This document shows, one piece after another, positions 10,616 through 22,474 of a DNA stretch of 64,000 nt. Numbering within the stretch: the first letter of the stretch is position 1; every line of letters begins with the position of its first letter. The notes under the pieces were generated by a model. It worked only from the letters and a program-made list of their open reading frames with translations. It was not told the origin of the DNA and did no database searches. Source of the stretch: Molossus alvarezi (taxonomy: Eukaryota; Chordata; Mammalia; Chiroptera; Molossidae); the NCBI GenBank assembly GCA_037176705.1, contig CM073907.1, positions 12,555,001-12,619,000 on the forward strand, written 5' to 3'. The translations under genes were made by a program, and so were the position numbers.

Positions 10616-11606
10616 AGAAGTTGCAGAGAAATGTACAGGGACGTCCCATGCTCCATCCATTCAGCCTCCCCGATGTTAGCTTCCTACACAACGCTAGGAT
10701 AGTATGGAAACCAAGAAATTGAATCTGGGACAATCGACAGGCTGTATTTAGAGTTCACTGGTTATACATGCATCCGTGTGTGTGTGTGTGTGTGTAGCTC
10801 TATGCAATTTATCACAGCGTAGTCCCGGATAACCACAACCACCACCACTGAGCTAGCTACTCAACAAGAGTCCCTCATGTTATCCTTCACAGAGACACCC
10901 ATCTTCTCCCCCAGTCCCTAACCCCTGGCATTTACTAATCTATTCTCCATCGCTATAATTATATTACTTCATGAATATGACATAATTGGAATCATCCAGT
11001 GTGTAACCTTTTTGAATTGGCTTTTGCAACTCAGCACAATATCCCTGAGGTTTATATAAGTCGATGCGTTATCAGGTTCCTTTTTATTGCTCCGTAGTAT
11101 CCCACAGTGTGGCTGTTATCACAATTGAACCATTACCCACGGGAAGAGATTTGAGTAGGTTCCAGTTGTAGGCTATCACGACTTAAACTGCTACGAACAC
11201 TTGTGTGCAAACCCTTGCATGAAAATAACTCTTCATTTTTCTGGGATCAATGCCCAAGAATTCAAATGCTGAGTCCTATCGTAAATCCATTTTTAGTTCT
11301 GAAAGGAACTGCCAAGCTCTTTTCCAGAATAGCTGTACCATTTTACATTCCTACCAGCCACGTAGGAGTGATCCAGCCTCCCTGGCCCTTGTCCGCATCT
11401 GCTGCTACCCCTGCTTCGTTTTGGTGTCGTGATAGCTCACGGTGTTAATGTGCATTTCTCAGATAGCTAGTGATGTCGAACAGCGCGTTCCCCACCTGGT
11501 ATCTCATTCAGTCAAATGTCTATGTCTGTTGTCCATTTTCTCATAGGACTTTTTTTTTACTCTTGAGTTTTGAGAGTTCTTTATATAATCTAGATACCAG
11601 GACTTT
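10616..11606 (-). mobile_element. Ancient L1 3' end (ORF2 C-terminus and 3' UTR)
   Basis: Read on the minus strand, 11606-11150 matches the decayed end of an L1 ORF2 (antisense landmarks TTGAGAGTTCTTTATATAAT and CATTCCTACCAGCCA). Positions 11150-10616 match the 3' UTR of old mammalian L1M elements (antisense GAATATGACATAATTGGAATCA). All frames are broken. It is much more diverged than the L1 at 18.3-24.4 kb. Confidence 0.8.
10776..10795. repeat. (GT)n microsatellite
   Basis: About ten GT units within the old L1 3' UTR. Confidence 0.95.
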
Positions 11607-12146
11607 GTGGGATATGTCTGCCCACGGGGCACTTCACTGCAACCTCTGAATCAGGAAATGAAGCTTGACCAGGCTCAGAGAGCTAATGGGGAACGAGACT
11701 GTAATGCACCGGGCGGCGTGCCCATGGTCAGTCAGTGGAAGCTATTTCTACCGGGTGTCATCTCTAAAGAGACATCAAGACACCAACACCCAGTTCACCC
11801 TTTGGAAAGTCCCCGCCCAAAGTAGTGAGGTCCAGTCTCCATATGTGTTTCTGGCCCGCCTTCTCCAAGCCCAGTTCCGATTTCTGATCTGCATAATATG
11901 TATTATGCTCCAGTCTGGTTGTTTACCCCCCAGTCCTGTTGCATGAATCCTGTACCTGTCATTTAAATGTCACAGTTACTTATTGAGCCTTCTTCCCCAG
12001 TGAGGTCTGGGCCAGGCTGGCGCTGCTATTCTAATCGTTTTTATTGCCATGATCTGAAGTCTTAGAAAACATGATTAGAACATTCACAGTGTTAACATGT
12101 CAGCTACCTTGGTACAAAGCACAATGGTTCATCAACAGGCTAAGTC
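11607..12146. other. Intergenic DNA without recognised genes
   Basis: Unique-looking sequence; short overlapping frames around 11607-11946 are not recognised and have no splice context. Confidence 0.55.
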
Positions 12147-12160
12147 AAAGGTGGATTCTT

Positions 12161-12389
12161 TTCATTTTATTTTATTTTTTCTTACATGTTTTCGTTGATT
12201 TTTTTTGAAGAAAGAAGAAGGGAGAGAGAGAGAAACATCAACAAGAGAGAAACATTGACTGGCATCTTCCTGCATACCCCCTACTGGGGATTGAGCCTGA
12301 AATCTGGGCATGTGCCCTGACCGGGAATCGAACTGACGACCCCTTGGTGCACGGGATGACGCCCAACCAACCGAGTCACACTATCGGGC
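12161..12389 (-). repeat. bat SINE, C type
   Basis: Minus orientation, body CCCCCTACTGGGGATTGAG, B box complement GGGAATCGAACTG. TSD AAAGGTGGATTCTT / AAAGGTGGGTTCTT. Confidence 0.92.
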
Positions 12390-12402
12390 AAAGGTGGGTT
12401 CT

Positions 12403-13139
12403 TACCGCTCATGATTACAACGCCCTTAATTACACACTTAGCTCCCCTTGACGCCACCATGGATGGTCCATTTCCATGGCCTTCAAATTACAGATGCTAT
12501 CAGCGATTGGGGTATAAACAGTGACAGTGAGTGACTGCACAGGTAATAATCTAAGCAGTACCCATCACACACTAAAACAGCATTGCTTTCACTCTCTAAT
12601 TGGGGAGGGGCATCCCATGAGGTTTGCTCTTTCCCCCCCAACCTTTAGGACCTGTCACCAGAAGCCGGGGATTTTCATGTCCCAGGGAGTGGATCTGGGG
12701 ACACAGGCTTGTCAGTGCCAGAATCAGGACAGTCCCTGGCCCAGGTCAGTTTGTCACCCTGGTGATCTGCCATCCTAGAGCGCCCATAGATAGAACAGGA
12801 CGGCCCCTCTCACAGCCCTGGTTGGACATTTCCCCGACTACGGTCATCGAAGAGGACCAGGGGGAGATGTTTCTGAGAGCCATCAATGGCTGTATCTCTT
12901 TGTCTTCCTCATTCTCTGCCATGTCCTCGTTTTGTTCTTAGCTCAGAAATGAAGATGGCAGTCTGCTGGCTAGCCCCTCGTCCCCGACAGGAAGAGGGGC
13001 CGGGCTCAGCTTGAAGGCTGCCATGCCACCCCGTCTGCAGTCACCCTCCCACCGCGGAGCTGTCACAGACAGTTGCCCCCAGCGAGAACACAGACCATTC
13101 TTCTCCGTCACTCACTAATGTTTGTCACCAGGTGCCATC
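12403..13139. other. Intergenic DNA without recognised genes
   Basis: Unique-looking DNA with moderate GC. A 105-codon frame at 12624-12941 has no recognisable protein match or splice structure. Confidence 0.55.
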
Positions 13140-13340
13140 ACTGCGTTCGGTGTTTGAATACAAGAACGGATACAAGAACTCTTTGTGCGCAAAGAATCTA
13201 CAGTCTAGAGAAGGAGACGAAATCAGAGATAAGTAGCAGGGAGTGAGGGCTGAGATCACCGGGAGGGGACAAGGGAGCAGAGAAGAGAGGGCTGGTAAGC
13301 TGGACTTGGGGACTTCAGGGAAGGTGTCCCGAGGAGATGG
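13140..13340 (-). repeat. Probable L2 fragment
   Basis: ACAGTCTAGAGAAGGAGACGA, GATAAGTAGCAGGGAGTGAG and GAGGAGATGGCAT follow, in order, landmarks of antisense L2 in mammalian genomes. Diverged; moderate support only. Confidence 0.45.
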
Positions 13341-14063
13341 CATGGGGGGAGGGGAGCTATCTGAAACAGAAAACAATGGACATGAGCATAAAGAGATCCT
13401 GTTTTTCCAAGTCCTTGAAGTCCATTTCAAAGTCCAGTTTGTGGGCTGCTTTTCCAAAAACAGGACATTGGAGTTTCCCATGAGCATCAGGAAGGGTCCA
13501 CAAAGGGGGAATGTGGCTGCCTAAGGTTGACAAGAAGAGGGGCAAGCCCGACACCCTCTCCATTAGCCTGGAAGTCTGGACCTTGAACTTGACGGTCAGG
13601 CGCTGAGCCCAGCTCTCGGATGCTGTCTGGGCTGGGTGGAAGTTGAGTCTGGCCAGTTCAAGACCAAAAGCTGACCAAGCAAAAGAGCAGGGGGAAAATA
13701 TTTCAGCAGAAATATTTCACCCACCGAAAATAACTTATACTTGTGGACAAACAACCTGCTGATTGAAAATGGTTCTTAACTACTCATTAAAAAGAGACCC
13801 ACCCTCCGGGACATATACTTTGCAACACTTAGTTACTATTTAATTGGAGTTACAGTATAAGCAAAATATAAAAACGTTGCATTTCTTTAGATGCTATAAT
13901 TTTACTTTTTGGCTAATTCCAGCTTGCTCTGTGCTCAGTGAGTCTGACCTGGCGATGCTGTTGTGAATAAGTTATAAGTTCCAACCTGTCTCTCAACATT
14001 CCAGCCAAAAATATAGCAGGATGAGTAAAACCTCATTATTTTAAGAGGTCAAAACGTGGCCCA
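13341..14063. other. Intergenic DNA without recognised genes
   Basis: Unique-looking sequence, AT-rich from 13690 on. Overlapping short frames on both strands near 13243-13563 are not recognised. Confidence 0.55.
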
Positions 14064-14109
14064 GCCCTTTTTTTCTTTCTCTCTCTCTCTCTTTTTCTTT
14101 TTTGTTGTT

Positions 14110-14309
14110 GTTGTTAATCCTCACCCAAGGATATTTTCCCATTGATTTTTAGAGAGAGGGGAAGGGAGGGAGGGAGAGAGAGAGAGAAACATTGATGTGA
14201 GAGAGACACATCAATTGGTTGCCTCCCTGCATGACCCTGAGCGGTGCCAGAGATCACACCTGCAACCCAGGTACATGCCCTTGACCGGAATCAAACCCCC
14301 AACACTTTT
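14110..14309 (-). repeat. bat SINE lacking its tRNA head
   Basis: Minus orientation, tail AATCCTCACCCAAGGATA, body and B-box region (CTTGACCGGAATCAAACCCC), then the sequence leaves the SINE about 50 bases before the 5' end. Consistent with 5' truncation during reverse transcription. Confidence 0.88.
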
Positions 14310-15018
14310 AATTATAAATATATATAAAGTTAGCTAGAGAGAAATATACACTGTCAAGAGGTCTATTTTCCCCCACAAGCTTCATATGTAACACAATGGC
14401 TGTGCCACAAAAGTTGAATAAGAGGAACTGATATCCCGTGGTTACTTATCCGCATATCAAAACTAAAATAAATACCAGCACCTCTGAAAAAAAAAAATCA
14501 AAGCTCTATAAAAGGGACTTTTACAAGGGTACTGAAGGTGATTGTTTCGACAGCAATTTCCTTATATCAATACCCAAACCCTCCAGGAGAATAGCCTTCG
14601 AGAATGACTTACACCATGTTATTCTTCGTTACAGAATCAAGAAATGCCAGGGTGTTTTTCTGGTTTTTGTTTCACAAGAGAGACACACAGATACATCGCG
14701 GGAGCGGTGAGGCATCTGCATTTCTGGCAGATGGTCGCTGGGCCCCGGGGCACCCTCCTGGGTGCCCATGAATCATGTATGAGGAACCTGATGTGCCACG
14801 GGCTCCCCTCAGCTTATCACACATGGGAACATGACAAGACCCTTCTCTTGCCACGCTGTTTGCAAAGCAAATCACATCATTACTCAGAATATATATGTAT
14901 CTCTATGGCCAAACTCTAAATCTATGTGCAAAATGTAATGTTCTTTACAATACAGATATACAAAAAAATATAAACAAGTATCAAAAAGGTACAAAGAAGA
15001 AAGACAGTGCGCTGGAAA
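14310..15018. other. Intergenic DNA without recognised genes
   Basis: AT-rich unique sequence; no feature recognised. Confidence 0.55.
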
Positions 15019-15400
15019 TTGCAGGGTGGCCCCCAACAAGGTCTGTCCACATCCTGACCCCCAAAACCTGCGAATGTGATCTTATTTGGAAAAAGGGTCT
15101 TTCCAGGTGTAAGGTCAGGAGTGTGAGACAAGAAGGACATCCTAGATTATCCCGGTGGCCCTAGCTCCAACGACAGTGTCCTTTAAAGAGTGAGGCAGAG
15201 GGAGGTCTGAGAGGCAGCGCCGACGAGGTGCGGGAGAAGAGGCCACCAGCCAAGGGAAGCCGGGCAGCCACCAACCTGAAAAGGACAGGAATGACTTCTC
15301 CCCTAAGTCTCCCAAAGGAAGTACAGGCCCGCAAGAGGTGGGGCTTCCTGCCTCCAGCACTGTGGCAACCTATAGGCAGCCACAGAAAACAAACACTCCC
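15019..15400 (+). mobile_element. MaLR (MLT1-type) LTR remnant
   Basis: Landmarks in order: GTGGCCCCCAACAAGGTCTG, ACCTGCGAATGTGATCTTAT, TTTGGAAAAAGGGTCTTTCC, AGTGTCCTTTAAAGAG, ACTTCTCCCCTAAG and a CAGCACTGTGGCAACC end. This matches the order of an ancient ERVL-MaLR LTR. No internal region is present, so it is a solo LTR or its remains. Confidence 0.75.
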
Positions 15401-15806
15401 TTTGCAATACAATCCACACACCTGTCAATCAGAGCAAAGCTTGGAACCACTACCTTCTGCATTCAGCCTAACTAGACCTCAAAACCACTCCAGGGCACCA
15501 GCTCTCCGATCTCTTAGGTAACCAACCACAAGCCCTCCAAACTAATTTGAATCTGGAACAAAGAAGAAACAACCAAGTAGAAAGATATTGAGCAGTAAAA
15601 AAAGAAAAACAAAACCCTTTGAAACAACAAATTTTCAATTCTTTTTAAAGGGGAGCTATATTACCAAGAAATCAAAGAAAAAAATTCCTTTCATTAATAA
15701 GCATTATGCAAAGGATGAGAATCAAGTTGATGATTATGAGTTAATCTGTTATCATTATTAGATACTAGAAACCCTAGTTTAAAATATAATAAACACTGCA
15801 TTTACA
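15401..15806. other. Intergenic DNA without recognised genes
   Basis: A-rich unique sequence with nothing recognised. Confidence 0.55.
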
Positions 15807-15822
15807 AAAATATGAAAATACG

Positions 15823-16070
15823 GCCCTGGCCGGTTTGGCTCAGCGGTTAGAGCGACGGCCTGTAGTCCAGAGAGATCCGGGTTTGGTTCCCGCTAAGGGC
15901 ATGTACCTCGGTTGCAGTTTGTCCCTGGCCCTGGTTGGTCGTGCAGGTGGCAACCACTCATTGTGTCCCTTTCACGTTGATGTTTCTCTCTCTCTCTCTC
16001 TCTCTCTCTCCCTCTCTCTTCCTCCCACTCTATCTGAACAAAAAATGAAAAAATGTCCTTGGGTGAGGAT
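15823..16070 (+). repeat. bat SINE, H type
   Basis: Full-length; head GCCCTGGCCGGTTTGGCTCA, tail TCCTTGGGTGAGGATAAAAA. TSD AAAAATATGAAAATA on both sides, repeated imperfectly on the right. Confidence 0.95.
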
Positions 16071-16299
16071 AAAAAAATATGAAAATATGAAACACAGCAC
16101 CAAGGACTAATTTTAACCAACTATGCATGGACCTGTATGCAAACAAAGAATAAAAAATATTTTATTATTATTTATTAAATTATGATTTATTATTTATTTA
16201 CTCAAGACTTGAATAAGTGGAATAATGCCTAGTTTATTGAGTGAAAGACTAAATACTATAAGATACAAGTTAGTCTCAAATTTGTTGACAGATTTGACA

Positions 16300-16544
16300 C
16301 ATAGCTTTTTTTATATTGTTTATTAAATGTCATTTTTTTTCTATTTTCTCTGTTTTCTGGTGTCCTTTTCACTCTGAGAGAACTTATTAGATATTGAGGA
16401 TGTTAATCCCTTTTCTGTCTTATTTATTACACATACTTTATCAGCTCATTTGTCTTTTTTTAGTATAAAATTTTTTGGCATCGTAAGATTTACCTCCCTC
16501 ATCAATTTTCTCTTCTACATCCTTCTGGCTTACTTGTTTAATTT
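16300..16544 (-). mobile_element. Ancient L1 ORF2 fragment
   Basis: The plus strand reads as antisense of old L1 ORF2 near its 3' end (GAGGATGTTAATCCCTTTTC, then TTTTTTGGCATCGTAAGATT and CTTCTACATCCTTCTGGC). It is split by the SINE at 16545. Confidence 0.55.
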
Positions 16545-16776
16545 TTTTTTATCCTCACCCAAGGATATCTTTCTATTTATCTTTAGATAGAGTAGAAGGG
16601 AGGGAGAGAGAGAGAGAAACATCAACGTGAGAGAGACACACTGGTTGCCTCTTGCACGATCCCGACCAGGGCTGGGGATAAACCACAACCGAGGTCTGTG
16701 CCTTGACCAGAGTTGAACCCGCAACTCTTTGGTCCATGGGTCGATGCTCCAACCGCTGAGCCAAACCGGCCAGGGC
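16545..16776 (-). repeat. bat SINE, H type
   Basis: Minus orientation, tail ATCCTCACCCAAGGATATC, head AAACCGGCCAGGGC. TSD TTGTTTAATTTTT on both sides. Inserted into an old L1 fragment. Confidence 0.95.
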
Positions 16777-16892
16777 TGTTGTTTAATTTTTAACATATTC
16801 TTGAAACAGGATAAGGAAGCATGAATATAGTCCATAAAAATGTGAGCTGATAAATTTAATACTGACTACCAACTGTAATTGAAAAAAATTTA

Positions 16893-17148
16893 TTTTTTTA
16901 TTTTTTTTTTATCTTCACCCGAGGACATTTTTCCATTTTTTGTACAGATAGAGTGGGAGGGAGAGAGAGGAACAGAGAGAGAGGGAAACATCGATGTGAA
17001 AGGGACACATCGAGTGGCTGCCACCCGCACGACCAACCAGGGCCGGGGACAAACTGCAACCGAGGTACGTGCCCTTAGCGGGAACTGAACCCGGGTCTCT
17101 CCAGACCGCAGGCGGACGCTCCAACCGCTGAGCCAAACCGGCCAGGGC
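16893..17148 (-). repeat. bat SINE, H type
   Basis: Minus orientation, tail ATCTTCACCCGAGGAC, complete body and head. TSD about TTGAAAAAAATTTATTTTT / TGAAAAAATTTTTTAAT. Confidence 0.94.
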
Positions 17149-17482
17149 TGAAAAAATTTTTTAATAGAATAATTGTAAACAGTCTAAGTTCAATAACTTT
17201 TTCAAGTCGCTTCGCTGTTCATCAATGAGTCATTCTCTGATGACTCCTAATGGTCGAGATTTTATGTGTAAATAGTCTATACAAAATAACAGTGTTTTCA
17301 ACAGTTCTCTTCTTAATATTTTCTGTTCTCAGAGACTTTTGAAGCTTGAAATAAATTTAGAAGTTGCAGAGTCTAAGGGAAAAAGGAACCGGGGTTGAAT
17401 GACTCACCCAAGTCTTGGTAGGAAAGATAAGACTAAAACCAGCACCCTTTGACTTCTGTGGTTTGTCGTGTTTTTGTTGTTG
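17149..17482. other. Intergenic DNA without recognised genes
   Basis: About 330 bases between SINEs; nothing recognised. Confidence 0.55.
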
Positions 17483-17557
17483 TTAATCCTCACCGGAGGA
17501 TATTATTTGCATTGATTTTTAGAAAGAGTGGAAGAAAGGGAAGGAGGAGGAAGGGAG

Positions 17558-17610
<53 letters not shown>

Positions 17611-17715
17611 GTTGTCTCCAGCAACCCGGGCATGTACCCTGACCGGGAATCAAACCCTCCACCTTCTGGTGCACAGGATGACACTCCAACCAACTGAGCC
17701 ACACTGGCCAGGGCA
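17483..17715 (-). repeat. bat SINE, H type, with expanded (GA)n
   Basis: Minus orientation, tail AATCCTCACCGGAGGATA. The usual purine stretch has grown to about 50 bases of pure GA at 17557-17607, replacing part of the body. Head CCACACTGGCCAGGGC. Confidence 0.92.
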
Positions 17716-18004
17716 CTACATTATAATTTAAAAACACTTACACCCATACGGCAGGAAATTCTGTTGGGAAGAACACAAGATGATGGGTATATTTGTCTAT
17801 TCTTCCTCTTGGAAATTAAACAACAATATACTGTGTTTTCAGTTAGTGGCTCGAGTTAAACGTTGCATCATGTCCAAGATTATTATTATTAGAAAGTGTT
17901 TTGTTATCAACAATGGTTTTATTTTTTTTTAATCTTCAAATTGCCAAGGCCATGCCTTTGTTTTGCCTAGTGTCTCTGTGTTAACTGCCATTTTCACATT
18001 TCAG

Positions 18005-18260
18005 GTGGAAACGAACAGTCACAAATGTCCATCCAGCTCGTTTCCGAAAGAACAGCGTGGAAATTCTGAAGCTGGAAAAGCAGCTTCAAAGCACAGGAGA
18101 TGCGTCACAGCCGGCGACAGTACGGCCGGTACAGATGCAAACGGCTCCCAGTCCACAGGGTCCTCCAAGTTCCACTTTAGGATTTAGCTTGTACTTCTCC
18201 CAACATCACAGTATTCCTGCAACTTGGAAGGAAACAGTAGAGCTTAGCCTGAGCTGCTAA
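18005..18260 (+). other. Exon-like open frame, unidentified
   Basis: A strong-looking 3' splice site, TTTTCACATTTCAG, ends at 18004. Behind it one frame stays open for 84 codons from TGG at 18006 to TAA at 18258-18260. It starts WKRTVTNVHPARFRKNSVE, continues with a charged helix-like stretch (LKLEKQLQ) and then a Pro/Gln/Thr-rich part. The same frame has a stop at 17982-17984, just upstream, as expected for an internal or terminal exon. I do not recognise the protein. There is no matching donor, so it could be a terminal exon of a plus-strand transcript or a fragment of a decayed retrocopy. Coding status is an inference only. The full-length L1 starts about 70 bases downstream. Confidence 0.3.
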
Positions 18261-18618
18261 GGGGTGGACTGTTAGATTTCTTTTTTCATCAGTTGATGTT
18301 TTTCTACAGGTTTTTTAGATTTCTTTTTCTTTCTTTCTTTTTTTAGGCAAATGCATGAGCCCTCTTTATTTATTTATTTATTTAATTTTATTTTTGTTAC
18401 AGATGTTTCTCCTTTTTTACCCCATTGACACCCTCCTCCCCATCCCCCCCACCCCATCCCCGGCTTTGTTGTCCATGTCCATTGGTTATGCGTACATGCA
18501 TATAAGTTCTGTGGTTTATCTCTTCCCTCCCCCCACCACCCCCTCTACTGAGGGTTGTCAGTCTGTACCCTACTTCCATGTCTCTGGGTCTACCCTATTC
18601 CTCAGACTGTTATGTTCA

Positions 18619-21600
18619 TTATATTCCACAAATGAGTGAGATCATGTGGTATTTGTCTTTTTCTGCTTGGCTTGTTTTGCTTAGGACAATACTTTCCAGG
18701 TCCCTCCATGTTGTCTCAATGGATAAGAGATCTTTCTTTCTTACAGCTGCATAGTACTCCATTGCGTATATGTACCACTGCTTTTTTATCCATTCGTCTA
18801 CTGATGGACACTTGGGCTGTTTCCAGATCTTAGCTATTATAATTAGGGCTGCTATGAACATGGAGGTACATATACTCTTTCTGATTGGTGTTTCAGGCTT
18901 CTTAGGGTGTATTCCTAGAAGTGGAATCACTGGGTCAAATGGCAGTTCAATTTTTAATTTTTTGAGGTAACACCATTTTGTTTTCCATAGTGGCTGCACC
19001 AGTCTGCATTCCCACCAGCAGTGTACTAGGTCCCCTTTTCTCCACACCCTCGCCAACACTTGTTTGATGATTTGTTGGTGGAGGCCATTCTGACAGGTGT
19101 GAGGTGATACCTCGTTGTTGTTTTAATTTGCATCTCTCTGATGATTAGCGATGTTGAGCATTTCTTCATATGTCTCTTGGCCATTTGTATGTCCTGTTTG
19201 GAGAGGTGTCTATTCAGCTCCTCTGCCCATTTTTTTTAACTGGGTTCTTTGTCTTCCTTTTGTTGAGTTGTGTGAGTACTCTATATATTTTGGAAATTAA
19301 CCCCTTATCTGATGTATCATTGACAATGATGCTCTCCCATACAGTGGGTTGCCTTTCCATTTTGATGGTTGTTTCTTTTACTGTGCAGAAGCTTTTGAGT
19401 TTGATGTAGTCCCATGTGTTCATTTTCTGCTTTGTTTCTGTTTCCTTAGATGACGTATCAGTGAAAATTCTGCTGCATATGATGTCCGAAATTTTGTTGC
19501 CTACATCTTCTTCTAGGATTTTTATGGATTCATGGGTCACATTTAAGTCTTTTATCCATTTTGAGTTTATTGTTCTGTAGCGTGTAAGTTGATGGTCTAG
19601 TTTCATTTTTTTGCATGTAGCTGTCCAATTTTCCCAACACCATTTATTAAAGAGGCTGTCTTTACTCCATGGTATGCTCTTGCCTCCTTTGTCAAATATT
19701 AATTGAGCATAATGTCTTGGGTCCATTTCTAAGTTCTCTGTTCTGGTCCACTGGTCTATATGCCTGTTCTTGTGCCAGTACCAGGCTGTTTTGATTACAG
19801 TAGCTTTGTAGTATAACCTGATATCTGTTATTGTGATCCCACCTGCTTGTCCTTCTTTTTCAAAATTGCTGTAACTATTTGGGGTCTTTTGTGGTTCCAT
19901 ATAAACTTTTGAAGTATTTGTTCTAGTTCTGTGAAATATGTAGTTGGTATTTTGATGGGGATTGCATTGAATCTATAGATTGCTTTGGGTAGTATGGACA
20001 TTTTAATGATGTTAATTCTTCCAATCCATGAATAAGGTATGTGCTTCCACTTTTTTATATCTTCTCCTATTTCTTTTTTCAATGTCCTATAGTTTTCTGC
20101 AAATAGGTCCTTTACTTCTTTGGTTAAATTTATTCCTAGGTATCTTAATTTTTTTGCCGCAATGGTAAGTGGGATTGTTTTCTGAGTTTCTCTTTCTGTG
20201 AGTTCATCATTGGTGTATAAGAATGCCATCGATTTCTTGACGTTAATTTTGTATCTTGCTACTTTGCCAAATTCATTTATTAAGTCTAGCAAATTTTTGA
20301 TGGAGTCTTTAGGGTTTTCTATGTATAATATCATGTCATCTGCAAATAATGACAGTTTCACTTCCTCCTTTCCAATTTGAAGCCCTTTTATTTTTTCTTC
20401 ATGTCTGATTGCTGTGGCTCAGACTTCCAGTACTATGTTAAATAAGAGTGGCGAAAGTGGACATCCCTGTATTGTTCTTAAGAAAAATGCTTTTAGTTTC
20501 TGCCCACTGAGTATGATATTGGCTGTAGGTCTTTCATATATGGCCTTTATTATGTCAAGATATGATCCCTTTATTCCCACATTGCTGAGCGTTTTTATCA
20601 GAAATGCATGCTGGATTTTGTTGAATGCTTTTTCAGTATCTATTGATATGATCATGTGGTTTTTTATTCTTCATTTTATTTATGTGGTATATCATATTTA
20701 TTGATTTGTGAATATTGTACCAGCCTTACATCCCTAAGATGAATCCCACTTAGTCATGGTGAATAATTTTTTTGATGTATTGCTGGATCTGATTTGCAAG
20801 TATTTTGTTCTGGATTTTGGCATCTATGTTCATCAGGTATATTGGCCTGTAGTTTTCTTTCTTTCTAGTGTCTTTTTCTGGGTTTGGAGTAGAATTATGC
20901 TGGCCTCATAAAACGAGTTTGGAAGTCTTCCTTCTTCTTGAATTTTTTGAAATAGTTTGAGGAGAATGAGTGTTAGTTCCTTTTTGAATGTTCGGTAAAA
21001 CTCCCCTGTGAAGCCATCTGGGCCTGGGCTTTTGTTTGCTGGGAGAGTCTTGATTACGTCTTCAATTTCCTTAGTTGTTATTGGTCTGTTCAAGTTTTCT
21101 GTCTCTTCCTGGTCCAGTTTTGGGAGACTAAGTGTTTTTAGAAATTTGTCCAATTTGCTTAGATTGTTGAATTTGTTGCCATATAATTGTTCATAGTAGT
21201 TGTTAACGATCTTTTGTATTTCTGTGGTGTCAGTTGTTACTTCTCCTCTTTCATTTCTGATTTTGTGTATTTGGGTTCTCTCTCTTTGTTTCTTGGTGAG
21301 TCTAGCTAAGGGTCCATCAATCTTGTTTATCTTTTTGAAAAACCAGCTCTTTGTTTCATTGATCCTTTGAATTGGTTTTTTTGGTCTCTATGACATTTAT
21401 TTCTTCTCTGATCTTTACTATTTCCTTCCTTCTACTTGCTCTGGGGTTTTCTTTTTGTTTGCTTTCTAGTTCTTTAAGTTGTGAGGTTAGACAGTCTATT
21501 AGAAATTTTTCTTGTTTCTAGAGGTAGGCCTGTAGTGCTATGAACTTCCCTCTCAGAACTGCTTTTGCTGCATCCCATAGATTTTGTGTTGTTGTGTGTT

Positions 21601-22430
21601 CATTTTCATTGGTTTCCAGAAAGTTTTTAATTTCTTCCTTGATCTCCTCAGTAACCCATTCATTGTTTAATAACATGCTATTTAGCCTTCATGTGTTCAA
21701 ATGTCTTTGCATGTTCTTGTTGCAATTGATTTGTAGTTTCATGCCATTGTGATCAGAGAAGGTGCTTGATATGATTTCAATCTTCTTGAACTTGTAGAGA
21801 TTTAGTCTGTGTCCTAACATGTGGTCTATCTTTGAGAATGTCCCATGTGCATTTGAGAAGAATGTGAATTCTCTAGTTTTGGGGTGTAATTCTCTGTAGA
21901 TATCTATTAAATCCATTTGGTCTAGTGCTTCATTTAGAGTCTCTGTTTCCTTGCTAATATTTTGTCTAGAGGATCTATCCAGTGATGTCAGCAGGGTGCT
22001 GAAGTCCCCTGCTATGATTGTATTGCTGTTGATTTCTCCTTTGACGTCCTCCAGAAGATTTTAAATATATTTTGGTGCTCCTATATTGGGTGTATATATG
22101 TTTATGAAGGTTATATCTTCCTGTTGGATAGATCCTTTCAATATTATGTAGTGGCTTTCTCTGTCTCTAGTTACGGCCTTCATTTTGAAATCTATTTTAT
22201 CCGATATAAGTATTGCTACCCCAGCTTTTTTTCCCTTTCCATTTGCTTGGAAGATTTTTTTCCATCCCTTCACTTTCAACCTATGTGAGTCTTTTGTTGT
22301 GAGGTGGGTCTCTTGTAAATAACATACAGATGAGCCATGCTTTCTTATCCAATCAGCTACTGTGTCTTTTTATGGGAGCATTCAGTCCATTTACATTTAA
22401 GGTGATTATTGATATGTATTTATTGCCATT
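18619..22430 (-). pseudogene. L1 ORF2 (endonuclease/reverse transcriptase), broken
   Basis: The pieces fall in the normal order. The N-terminus holds ITLNVNGLNAPIKRH near 22400, with a frameshift directly after it. Endonuclease fragments hold KKAGVAILISDK (22.2 kb) and the terminal SDH motif (21.75 kb). Reverse transcriptase parts include [13 protein letters not shown] (21.0 kb), [15 protein letters not shown] (20.45 kb) and the catalytic FADD motif (20.34 kb). The Cys-containing C-terminus with [15 protein letters not shown] lies near 19.0 kb. In life this protein nicks target DNA and primes cDNA synthesis. Stops and frameshifts between the pieces mean this copy is dead. Confidence 0.9.
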
Positions 22431-22474
22431 TTTGTTTAGTTTGGTTCTATTTTTCTTCCTATTTCTTCTACTAA

